From contig JAURXE010000614.1 of assembly GCA_030654635.1 (NCBI GenBank), positions 1-6,257 of the forward strand: a stretch of 6,257 bases of DNA. Reading direction: 5' to 3'. How positions within the stretch are numbered: position 1 is the stretch's first letter; each line of letters begins with the position of its first letter. This DNA is from Pseudomonas sp. Its GTDB lineage: Bacteria > Pseudomonadota > Gammaproteobacteria > Pseudomonadales > Pseudomonadaceae. A model generated the notes under the pieces. It was not told the origin of the DNA, did not search any database, and saw only the letters and a list, made by a program, of their open reading frames with translations. Both the position numbers and the translations under genes were made by a program. This document shows, one piece after another, positions 1 through 6,257 of the stretch.

Positions 1-995
1 GCGACATTCACCTGGATATTCAACCGGGTGAATTAGTCTGCTTTCTCGGCCCCTCGGGCTGCGGCAAAACCACCCTGCTGCGGATCATTGCCGGGCTCGA
101 AGCACAAAGCGGCGGGCGCTTGCTGCAAGGCGGTCGCGATATCTCCGCGCTGCCTCCGCGCCAGCGCGACTTCGGCATTGTGTTTCAGTCTTACGCACTA
201 TTCCCCAATCTCAGCGTGCGCGACAACATCGCCTTCGGCCTACGCAGCCAAGGCTTAGCCAAGGCCGCCATTGGCCAACGGGTAAGCGAACTGTTGGAGC
301 TGATCGATCTGCACGAGCACGCCCATAAATACCCGGCGCAATTGTCCGGCGGCCAGCAACAACGGGTGGCCCTGGCCCGCGCGCTGGCGCCAGCGCCCGG
401 TTTGCTGCTGCTGGACGAACCCTTGTCGGCACTCGATGCGCGGGTGCGCGGGCATTTGCGCAAAGAGATCCGCCGTCTGCAACAGCAACTCGGGGTCACC
501 AGTATTTTGGTCACCCACGACCAAGAAGAGGCGCTGACCATGGCCGACCGCGTGGTGGTGATGAACCACGGCGTGATCGAGCAGGTCGGCACCCCGCAAG
601 AGATTTACCGCCAGCCGGCCAGCCCCTTCGTCGCCGAGTTTATCGGCGCAATGAACTTCGTCGACTCCAGCCGCGATGCCGCAGGCCTGGTCAAACTCGG
701 CGGCCAGTTGCTGGACATGCCCAACCCGGCGCAGCAACCCGGCCAACGCTTACGTCTGGCGTTTCGTCCGGAAGAAGTCCAACTGCTGCCGATCCACGAA
801 GGTGGCTTACCGGCACGCATCGAGCAGCTGGAATTTCTCGGCACCTTTATCCGTTTACGGGTGCGCGTCGAAGGTCTGGCCGAGCCGCTGATCGTCGATG
901 TCGATGCCCGCCGCGCCCGCCAACTCGGTCTATGTGAAGGCCAGCAACTGGGCATGCGTTTGCCCGCCGATGCCCTGAGTTGCTTCGCCGCCTAG
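1..995 (+). CDS. ABC transporter ATP-binding protein, probable 2-aminoethylphosphonate importer (PhnT2/AepV type), 5' partial
   Basis: This is the cytoplasmic ATPase that would power import through the permease encoded downstream. The reading frame is open from base 3, giving 330 visible residues; probably only about 20-30 N-terminal residues are missing. Motifs in order (visible numbering) are Walker A GPSGCGKTT at 16-24, the Q-loop in VFQSYALFPN around 62, signature LSGGQQQR at 114-121, Walker B LLLLDEP ending near 140, the D-loop SALDAR, and the switch histidine in VTHDQEEA at about 172. A C-terminal TOBE-like domain begins near AFRPEEV (about 253), as in the polyamine/iron/phosphonate importer ATPases. 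All catalytic residues are present. An internal TTG at base 120 lies after Walker A and cannot be the true start. The gene ends with tandem stops TAG-TGA. The substrate is inferred from the permease; an Fe(III) or spermidine/putrescine importer ATPase would look similar from this protein alone. Confidence 0.93.
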   Translation, partial: DIHLDIQPGELVCFLGPSGCGKTTLLRIIAGLEAQSGGRLLQGGRDISALPPRQRDFGIVFQSYALFPNLSVRDNIAFGLRSQGLAKAAIGQRVSELLELIDLHEHAHKYPAQLSGGQQQRVALARALAPAPGLLLLDEPLSALDARVRGHLRKEIRRLQQQLGVTSILVTHDQEEALTMADRVVVMNHGVIEQVGTPQEIYRQPASPFVAEFIGAMNFVDSSRDAAGLVKLGGQLLDMPNPAQQPGQRLRLAFRPEEVQLLPIHEGGLPARIEQLEFLGTFIRLRVRVEGLAEPLIVDVDARRARQLGLCEGQQLGMRLPADALSCFAA

Positions 996-1083
996 TGAAA
1001 ACTACTGCGCTCGGTTATGCGGCGTTAAAAACCTCTGTTACTCACGGACGCCCGCCGGCGCCCGCACCCGGATTACTCTCGCC
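996..1083. other. 88-base intergenic gap between ATPase and permease genes
   Basis: No open frame with gene character is seen here. The gap starts with a second stop codon (TGA at 996-998), holds the motif GCGGCGTTAAAAAC (1019-1032), and ends in a very C-rich run with the perfect palindrome CGCCGGCG at 1053-1060. There is no T-tract after a stem, so it does not look like an intrinsic terminator, and no convincing -35/-10 pair was found. The segment just before the permease ATG is CGGATTACTCTCGCC, which has no Shine-Dalgarno sequence. The stretch from about 1003 to 1032 resembles dispersed intergenic sequence that I recall from Pseudomonas genomes, but this is unverified. Confidence 0.5.
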
Positions 1084-2790
1084 ATGCTTGTCACCTCCTC
1101 ATCCAGCCCACGCCTGCTAACCCCGAGTCGGGTGATCGCCCACGAGCGCCTCGGCTTGGCGGTGTTTTTCGCCCTGCTGATCGGCCTGTTGATTGTCCTG
1201 CTGCCGCTGCCGCTGCTCAGCCTGTTGAGCCGCAGTCTGGAAGACCGCGATGGGCACTTCGTCGGCCTGGCGAATTTCCACGCCTACTTCGCCAGCGGTG
1301 CCTTGCTGCGTGCCTTCGGCCATTCGCTGTTGGTGGCGAGCCTGAGCACCGTGCTGGTGCTGGTGAGCGCCTTCGCCGCCGCCTGGGCGCTAACCCGCAC
1401 GCGCCTGCCACTGCGCGGCTGGATTCGCGGCGCCTTGCTGCTGCCGATTCTGGCGCCCTCGCTGCTGCCGGCCATCAGCCTGATCTACCTGTTCGGCGAA
1501 CAAGGCGTGCTCAAGGCCTGGCTCGGCGACAGCTCGATCTACGGGCCGCTGGGCATCGTGCTGGGGTCCTGTTTCTGGACCTTCCCCCATGCGCTGATGA
1601 TTCTGCTTACCGCCTTGTCCCAGGCCGATGCCCGCCATTACGAGGCCGCCGAGGTGCTGCGTGCCTCGCCCTGGCGGACCTTCTTTACCGTGACCCTGCC
1701 AAATGCCCGCTACGGCTTGGTCAGCGCCGGCTTTGTGGTGTTTATTCTGGTGTTTACCGACTTTGGCGTGGCCAAGGTGATCGGCGGCCAGTACGCCATG
1801 TTGGCCACCGACGTATACAAACAGGTGATCGGCCAGCAACGCTTCGAGATGGGCGCAGTGGTCAGCGTGCTGCTGCTGCTGCCGGCGCTACTGGCGTTTC
1901 TCGCCGACCGTTGGGTACAAGGCCGCCAAGCAGCGACCCTGACCGCCCGCGCCGTGCCTTTCAGCCCGAAGACCGACCGCCGCCGCGACCTCTGCGGCGC
2001 CGTCTTGCTGCTGCCGGTACTGGCCTTTATTGGCGCGGTGATTGGCATGGCGATTTACGCCTCGCTAGTCAAATACTGGCCCTACAACCTCAGCCTGAGC
2101 CTGGCCAACTACCAGTTCGAACGGCTGCTCGGCGACGGCTGGAGCAGCTACAGCAACTCCCTGCAGCTCGCCTCGATGTGCATGCTGGCCGGCACCAGCC
2201 TGGTGTTTTTCAATACCTGGCTGAGCCAACGCACCCCGCAGCCACGCGGTCTGGTGCTGCTGTTTCAGCTGCTCAGCCTGCTGCCGCTGGCCGTGCCGGG
2301 AATGACCCTGGGACTGGGCTATATCTTCTTCTTCAACCATCCGGACAATCCGCTCAATGGCCTGTATGGCGGCATGAGCATTCTGGTGCTCTGCACCCTG
2401 GTGCACTTCTACTCGGTGCCGCACCTGAACCTGGTCACCGCCTTCAAGCAACTGGACAGCGAGTTCGAGGCGGTGGGTGAATCCTTGCGCGCCTCGCGGC
2501 TGCAGGTGCTCTGGCGGGTCACGCTGCCCATGAGCCTGCCGGCGCTGCTGGATGTGGCGCTGTACTTCTTCGTCAATGCCATGACCACGGTGTCGGCGGT
2601 GGTGTTTCTCTACGGCCCGGACAGCAACCTGGCCGCCATCAGCGTGCTCAATTTGGATGACGCCGGGCAAACCGCCGGTGCGGCGGCAATGGCCGTCAGC
2701 ATCATGGCCACCTGCGCCGTCGCCAAGTTGCTGCACGGCCTGCTTGGCGCCGGCCTCAAGCGCCGCCAGAGTGCCTGGCGCGGCGCATGA
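1084..2790 (+). CDS. Fused two-domain ABC permease, probable 2-aminoethylphosphonate importer (PhnU2/AepW type)
   Basis: This 568-residue inner-membrane protein would form the whole translocation channel for the neighbouring ATPase. It contains two BPD_transp_1-type halves in one chain, with about 12 membrane helices (roughly 24-48, 79-103, 115-136, 156-178, 210-230, 257-275; then 302-326, 357-378, 388-416, 430-450, 487-508, 533-554). Each half has an EAA coupling loop: YEAAEVLRASPWRTFF at 186-201 and FEAVGESLRASRLQVLWRV at 461-479. Family-like segments include SIYGPLGIVLG (151-161), TDFGVAKVIGG (225-235), YWPYNLSL (331-338) and NAMTTVSAVVFLYGPD (498-513), which I recognise from permeases annotated as the 2-aminoethylphosphonate type. 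Length fits that family. Fe(III) permeases of the FbpB type share the fused layout and are the main alternative. ATG 1084 is the best start: no ATG, GTG or TTG lies in frame in the gap upstream. No ribosome-binding sequence is evident. The stop overlaps the next start. Confidence 0.92.
   Translation: MLVTSSSSPRLLTPSRVIAHERLGLAVFFALLIGLLIVLLPLPLLSLLSRSLEDRDGHFVGLANFHAYFASGALLRAFGHSLLVASLSTVLVLVSAFAAAWALTRTRLPLRGWIRGALLLPILAPSLLPAISLIYLFGEQGVLKAWLGDSSIYGPLGIVLGSCFWTFPHALMILLTALSQADARHYEAAEVLRASPWRTFFTVTLPNARYGLVSAGFVVFILVFTDFGVAKVIGGQYAMLATDVYKQVIGQQRFEMGAVVSVLLLLPALLAFLADRWVQGRQAATLTARAVPFSPKTDRRRDLCGAVLLLPVLAFIGAVIGMAIYASLVKYWPYNLSLSLANYQFERLLGDGWSSYSNSLQLASMCMLAGTSLVFFNTWLSQRTPQPRGLVLLFQLLSLLPLAVPGMTLGLGYIFFFNHPDNPLNGLYGGMSILVLCTLVHFYSVPHLNLVTAFKQLDSEFEAVGESLRASRLQVLWRVTLPMSLPALLDVALYFFVNAMTTVSAVVFLYGPDSNLAAISVLNLDDAGQTAGAAAMAVSIMATCAVAKLLHGLLGAGLKRRQSAWRGA
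2787..2790 (+). promoter_or_regulatory. ATGA start-stop overlap, translational coupling site
   Basis: The permease TGA stop (2788-2790) shares bases with the ATG (2787-2789) of the EamA gene. Bases just upstream (GGCGCGGCGC) contain no Shine-Dalgarno sequence, so the downstream gene probably depends on ribosomes finishing the permease. This is the strongest evidence that the two genes are co-transcribed. Confidence 0.85.
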
Positions 2791-3692
2791 GTGGCTTTAC
2801 CCTGCTGTTGGTGCTGCTGTCGGCCATCACCCACGCCAGCTGGAACCTGGCGGGCAAGAAGGCCGGGCCGAGCATCGGCTATTTCTGGCTGGCCAGCCTC
2901 TGGGGCTTTGTGCTCGGCCTGCCGCTGGTGCTGCCCTTTACCTGGCCACTGCTACTGGCCCTAACCCCGCAGATCTGGGCCTGGCTGCTGCTCTCGGGAT
3001 TATTCCAGGCTCTGTATATTTGGGGGCTGGCCGAGGCTTACCGACGCGGCGAGCTGTCGGCGCTGTACCCATTGATTCGCTCGTCACCGTTGATTTTGCT
3101 GCTGCTCGGCAGCTTGTTGCTGGGCAGCGCCGAACGCATCACCGGCGGCGCCATACTCGGCATCGTGCTGATAGTCAGCGGCTGTTTTTTTCTGCCGATG
3201 CAGCGCTTCGCCGATCTGCGCCTGAGCCATTACCTAAATGCCGCCACCTGCTTTGCCTTGCTGGCCGCCAGCGCCACCGCCGGCTATTCGCTGATCGACG
3301 ACCTGGCCACCCGGGCCATGCGCGAACTGCCCGGCAGCCAACTGCACGACGCCTGGGTGGCACTCCTCTATGTAGTGCTGCAGGCCGGCAGTGCGGCGCT
3401 GTGGCTGGGTCTGGCGATGTGCTTGCCGGCGTTACGCCGACAATGGCGACACGCCCCGCCGCCGTTAGGCAGCAGCGTGTTTACCGGGGTGATGATGCTG
3501 CTCACCTACGCCCTGGTGGTCTGGGCCATGGCCTACGCCAGCGACGTCAGCTACGTGGTGGCGTTCCGCCAGATCAGCATCCCGATCACCGTAGCCCTGG
3601 GTATCGCCATCCTCGGCGAACGCCTGACCCCGCCAAAATTAGTCGGGGTCGGCATAGTGGTCGGCGGTTTACTGCTGGTAGTGCTCAATTAG
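2787..3692 (+). CDS. EamA/DMT-superfamily transporter, substrate unknown
   Basis: This 301-residue, very hydrophobic protein of the inner membrane fits the usual 10-helix drug/metabolite transporter layout, made of two five-helix repeats. Family-like features are the N-terminal SAITHASWNLAGKK (12-25), the first-repeat segment AEAYRRGELSALYPLIRSSP (82-101), and the second-repeat end YVVAFRQISIPITVALGI (256-273) followed by LGERLTPPKLVGVGIVVGG (276-294). A hydrophilic stretch at about 171-189 (DDLATRAMRELPGSQLHDA) lies within the second half, and another follows at 217-229. Members of this superfamily export or import amino acids, nucleotides and other small metabolites, but the substrate cannot be read from the sequence. 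The 4-base overlap with the permease gene places it in the same operon, so a role linked to phosphonate or amino-compound traffic is a reasonable inference only. No frame damage is seen; the stop is TAG at 3690-3692. Confidence 0.9.
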   Translation: MSGFTLLLVLLSAITHASWNLAGKKAGPSIGYFWLASLWGFVLGLPLVLPFTWPLLLALTPQIWAWLLLSGLFQALYIWGLAEAYRRGELSALYPLIRSSPLILLLLGSLLLGSAERITGGAILGIVLIVSGCFFLPMQRFADLRLSHYLNAATCFALLAASATAGYSLIDDLATRAMRELPGSQLHDAWVALLYVVLQAGSAALWLGLAMCLPALRRQWRHAPPPLGSSVFTGVMMLLTYALVVWAMAYASDVSYVVAFRQISIPITVALGIAILGERLTPPKLVGVGIVVGGLLLVVLN

Positions 3693-3733
3693 CCAGCCTG
3701 GATATTCTCAGGTGGCAAACGCTGCGCGGCTTA

Positions 3734-3789
3734 CCACCCTAGAGGCCGATATGAGCGTTGTAGGGTGGACAACGCGAAGCTTGTCCACC
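3734..3789. repeat. REP-like palindromic element with two alternative stems
   Basis: The core is a perfect 9-base inverted repeat, GGTGGACAA (3764-3772) and TTGTCCACC (3781-3789), around the loop CGCGAAGC. The right arm reads GAAGCTTG where full symmetry with AACGCGAA would need GAAGCGTTG, so one G appears lost, leaving C3773 as a bulge. A second stem is possible: CCACCCTA (3734-3741) pairs with TAGGGTGG (3761-3768), and it uses the same bases as the core left arm. Read on the other strand, the unit GGTGGACAA...TTGTCCACCCTAC resembles intergenic repeats I know from Pseudomonas and related gammaproteobacteria. No U-tract follows, so it is a poor intrinsic terminator. Dispersal in this genome cannot be shown from one copy. 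Confidence 0.7.
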
Positions 3790-3814
3790 GCGGCAGAGCG
3801 CCGCACTGGCACTG
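3790..3814. repeat. Short inverted repeat plus tandem hexamer upstream of cyaA
   Basis: Directly after the REP-like element, GCGGC (3790-3794) and GCCGC (3800-3804) form a 5-base stem with loop AGAGC. It runs into two head-to-tail copies of GCACTG (3803-3808 and 3809-3814). There is no T-run, so it is not a standard terminator. The repeats are short enough to be chance, and I assign no function. Confidence 0.35.
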
Positions 3815-3829
3815 CCCGGCGAATATGCT

Positions 3830-3833
3830 TAGG
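3830..3833 (+). promoter_or_regulatory. Weak Shine-Dalgarno candidate TAGG for cyaA
   Basis: TAGG ends eight bases before the ATG at 3842, a workable spacing for a weak ribosome-binding site. The same bases contain an in-frame TAG stop (3830-3832), which blocks any start farther upstream. The only other possible start is TTG at 3836, which is too close to TAGG. This settles ATG 3842 as the probable start. Confidence 0.5.
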
Positions 3834-3841
3834 CTTTGGGT

Positions 3842-6257
3842 ATGACCCGCAACAATGAAATCCGCCCCGATATCGACGACGGCATCGACCGCAAGGTGCT
3901 GACGCAATTGCGTGGGCGCTTTATGCAGGTCAACAGCGGGCGCCTGGGGCGCGCCATGCAGGCGCTCTCGACGCGTCAGCAGTTGGTACTGAAACTCCTG
4001 CCCTTGCTGTTTCATGTGAATCATCCGTTGCTGCCCGGCTATGTTTCCAGCGCCACCCCGGCCGGTCTGTGCGGCTATGAGCCGGATGACGAGTTGCTCA
4101 GCGAGGCCCAGCGGCTGACTCGCTCGTTCGTCTACAAACCTTATCGCGGTAAACCGCAGCTGCCGTTGCAGGGCCTGTTTTTGATGGGCAGCCTCGGCAC
4201 CCTGGCCCAGGCCGAGCAGAGCGACATGGATCTGTGGGTCTGTCATGCGCCCCTGCTGCCGGCGCATGCCCTGCATGAGCTGCAGCGTAAATGCACGCTG
4301 CTGGAGAGCTGGGCGGCCACTCAGGGCGCCGAGGTGCATTGCTTTTTGGTCGATCCACAGCGTTTTAGCCGGGAGGATCGCGAAGCCCAGCTGACTTCAG
4401 ACGACTGCGGCACCACCCAGCACTATTTATTGCTTGATGAGTTTTACCGCACCGCCATCTGGCTGGCCGGGCGCACACCACTCTGGTGGCTGGTGCCGGT
4501 GTATGAAGAGCAACGCTATAGCGAGTACACCAGCACTCTGCTGAGCAAACGTTTTATCCGCGCCGATGACGTGCTCGACCTCGGCCATTTGGCGCAAATT
4601 CCGCCGGCTGAATTTCTCGGCGCTGGCATGTGGCAGCTATTCAAGGGCATCGAGTCGCCATACAAGTCGGTACTCAAGCTGCTGCTGACTGAGGTCTACG
4701 CCAGCCAGCATCCGCAAGTGGAATGCCTGAGCCTGCGCTTTAAACAGGCGGTGTTTGCCAACCGCCTCGACCTCGACGAGCTGGACTCCTACACCGTGGT
4801 CTACCGGCGCCTGGAGGAATACTTAACCGGCCGCGGCGAGCTGGAACGCCTCGAGCTGATCCGTCGCTGCCTGTATTTGAAGGTCAATAAAAAGCTCAGC
4901 AAACCGCCACGCAACCGCCAGAAAAGCTGGCAGCGCCTGCTACTGGAGCGACTCACCGCCGACTGGGGTTGGAGCGAGCGCGAGCTGCTGATGCTGGATA
5001 ATCGCCAGCAATGGAAAGTCCGCCAGGTAAGCCTGGAGCGTCGATCGCTGGTCAATGAGCTGACCTACAGCTACCGCTTTTTGTCCGACTTTGCCCGCAG
5101 CCAGCAGGCCGGCAGCCTGCTCAACAGTCGCGACCTGAGCATCCTCGGCCGCCGCCTGTATGCTGCCTTCGAGCGCAAGGCCGGCAAGGTGGAGTTTATC
5201 AATCCGGGGATTTCCCCCGACCTTGCCGAGGAAACCCTAACCCTGGTGCACAGTACGGCCGCCGAAGCCACTGGTGAAGCCCAGTGGGCGCTGTACAGCG
5301 GCAGTTTGAGCGGCCAAGAAGCCAGCGATTTTGCCCCGCTAAAACGCACCCGCCAGCTGATTGAACTGCTCGCCTGGTGCCATCGCAACAGCGTCATCGA
5401 CAGCAGCACGCGGCTGTCCTTGCAGCCCGGCAGCAGTGATTTGAATGACTTTGAGCTATCCAACCTGCTCGAAAGCCTGCAGCTGGTGCTGCCCCTGCCC
5501 TTCGCCAGCGTGCCCGAACAGGCCCTGCTGCAAGCCTGCGCACCCGCCACTGTGCTGCTGCTGATCAATGTCGGAATCGACCCGTTAAAACAACACAGCC
5601 TACTCAATGTGCACCTCACCAGCGGCCGTACCGATGCGTTGGGTTACTCCGGGGTCCGGGAAAACCTGGTGCTGACCTTCGACCAGGTCACCCTCAACAG
5701 CTGGAACGAACTGCTGGTCACCCGCTACGACGGCCCCAACGCCTTGCTCGATTGCCTGCGCGACTTTCTCAACAGCCTGCCGGCCGGGCGCGCCAAACCC
5801 AATTTGCAAGTTCGCTGCTTCTGTAAAAACCGCGCCGTGACCATCGGCCAACGGGTCGAAGAGCTGTTTCGCGACGCCCTCAGCCACCTGGGCCAGCCAC
5901 AACTGAGCCGTTATTTGTTGCAAATCCAGCAGCAATACCACGTCATCGACCTGCTGCCTGGGCACGTCAGCCATGCCGTACTCAGCGATCTGCCCGCCCT
6001 GATTGAGCACCTCGGCGAGCAGCAACCGAGCTTCAGCGCCCTGCACCTGGACAGCCATGCCTTGGAGGGCGACGACCTGGCGCTGATCCTGCCGCTCGGC
6101 CGTCCCAACTGTATTCAGGTGTTCTATCGCCTGCATGGCGCGCAGGCCGAACTGAGTATTCTGGATGAACACAATGCGCTGTGGCGCCAACGGGTGCCCT
6201 TTCATGACGAACAAAACCTGCTGACCCCGGTGCAGCGCTTTTTGCAGTCGATGCTCT
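3842..6257 (+). CDS. cyaA: Class I adenylate cyclase, 3' partial
   Basis: CyaA converts ATP to cyclic AMP and pyrophosphate in the cytoplasm; in pseudomonads the cAMP serves CRP-type regulators such as Vfr. The frame is open for 805 codons to the window edge with no break. The N-terminal catalytic half has HVNHPLLPGY (58-67), the nucleotidyltransferase-like GSLGT...SDMDLWVC (116-134, with acidic D128 and D130), DCGTTQHYLLLDEFYRTA (188-205), and EFLGAGMWQLFKGIESPYK (257-275), matching the conserved E. coli EYFGASLWxLYK region with some substitutions. LDNRQQWK (385-392) and the LYAAFE...GKV...INPGISPDL region (439-461) follow. The C-terminal regulatory half is also recognisable, with NSWNEL at 619-624 and ILDEHN from 773. 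E. coli CyaA has 848 residues and Pseudomonas forms are, as I recall, longer, so the tail is missing here. The glucose-PTS control known in enterics may not apply in pseudomonads. It begins 149 bases after the EamA stop, on the same strand. Confidence 0.97.
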   Translation, partial: MTRNNEIRPDIDDGIDRKVLTQLRGRFMQVNSGRLGRAMQALSTRQQLVLKLLPLLFHVNHPLLPGYVSSATPAGLCGYEPDDELLSEAQRLTRSFVYKPYRGKPQLPLQGLFLMGSLGTLAQAEQSDMDLWVCHAPLLPAHALHELQRKCTLLESWAATQGAEVHCFLVDPQRFSREDREAQLTSDDCGTTQHYLLLDEFYRTAIWLAGRTPLWWLVPVYEEQRYSEYTSTLLSKRFIRADDVLDLGHLAQIPPAEFLGAGMWQLFKGIESPYKSVLKLLLTEVYASQHPQVECLSLRFKQAVFANRLDLDELDSYTVVYRRLEEYLTGRGELERLELIRRCLYLKVNKKLSKPPRNRQKSWQRLLLERLTADWGWSERELLMLDNRQQWKVRQVSLERRSLVNELTYSYRFLSDFARSQQAGSLLNSRDLSILGRRLYAAFERKAGKVEFINPGISPDLAEETLTLVHSTAAEATGEAQWALYSGSLSGQEASDFAPLKRTRQLIELLAWCHRNSVIDSSTRLSLQPGSSDLNDFELSNLLESLQLVLPLPFASVPEQALLQACAPATVLLLINVGIDPLKQHSLLNVHLTSGRTDALGYSGVRENLVLTFDQVTLNSWNELLVTRYDGPNALLDCLRDFLNSLPAGRAKPNLQVRCFCKNRAVTIGQRVEELFRDALSHLGQPQLSRYLLQIQQQYHVIDLLPGHVSHAVLSDLPALIEHLGEQQPSFSALHLDSHALEGDDLALILPLGRPNCIQVFYRLHGAQAELSILDEHNALWRQRVPFHDEQNLLTPVQRFLQSML

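Noticed and set aside
1046..1070. GC-rich palindromic region as a terminator between ATPase and permease
   Set aside because: The CGCCGGCG palindrome has no loop as written and is followed by C-rich sequence, not a T-run.
2657..3742. A 361-codon open frame on the + strand across the permease end and the EamA gene
   Set aside because: Its translation is rich in Arg, Pro, Ala and Gly with no family features, and it overlaps two well-supported membrane proteins. It is a high-GC shadow frame.
3807..3822. Possible sigma-54 promoter starting TGGCAC before cyaA
   Set aside because: The -24 half matches TGGCAC, but the -12 half reads GGCGA instead of TTGC at the needed spacing, and the GC dinucleotide is one base out of place.
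3824..3829. Possible -10 box TATGCT before cyaA
   Set aside because: No acceptable -35 hexamer lies 16-18 bases upstream (CCGCAC at 17), and the implied leader would be only a few bases long.
3693..3841. Search for a CRP/Vfr-type site before cyaA (autoregulation by cAMP)
   Set aside because: No TGTGA-N6-TCACA-like palindrome was found; the nearest resemblance, around TGAGCG at 3752-3757, lacks a second half-site.
5600..6214. A 204-codon open frame on the - strand inside cyaA
   Set aside because: It lies antisense to a continuous, recognisable CyaA frame and has no recognisable domain. Similar antisense frames at 1390-1839, 2065-2736 and 3731-4339 were rejected for the same reason.

Overview
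The window is GC-rich and densely coding, with every gene on the + strand. It looks like a chromosomal segment from Pseudomonas or a close gammaproteobacterial relative. The main reasons are the class I adenylate cyclase, whose N-terminus resembles Pseudomonas CyaA, and an intergenic hairpin of the GTGGACAA...TTGTCCAC type that is common in Pseudomonas intergenic DNA. The assignment rests on remembered family sequences, not on a search.

Layout. (1) Bases 1-995 hold the 3' part of an ABC transporter ATPase whose start lies before the window. (2) Bases 996-1083 are an 88-base gap with no clear ribosome site. (3) Bases 1084-2790 encode a fused, two-domain inner-membrane permease. (4) Bases 2787-3692 encode a ten-helix EamA/DMT-family transporter that overlaps the permease by ATGA. 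(5) Bases 3693-3841 are a 149-base gap carrying a REP-like palindrome and smaller repeats. (6) Bases 3842-6257 hold most of a class I adenylate cyclase gene, cyaA, cut by the window's 3' edge.

How the genes work together. The ATPase and permease match the uptake system predicted for 2-aminoethylphosphonate (PhnT2/PhnU2 type, related to AepV/AepW). The periplasmic binding protein is not here and would be expected just upstream. The EamA gene is translationally coupled to the permease, so it is probably made with the importer; its substrate is unknown. cyaA makes cAMP and is a separate functional unit, but it is co-directional and no strong terminator separates it from the transport genes.

I see no clear sign of an undescribed multi-gene system. 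The points most worth a second look are the coupled EamA partner of a phosphonate importer, the transport operon lying directly upstream of cyaA, the unusual ATPase-permease gap, and the overlapping alternative stems before cyaA.
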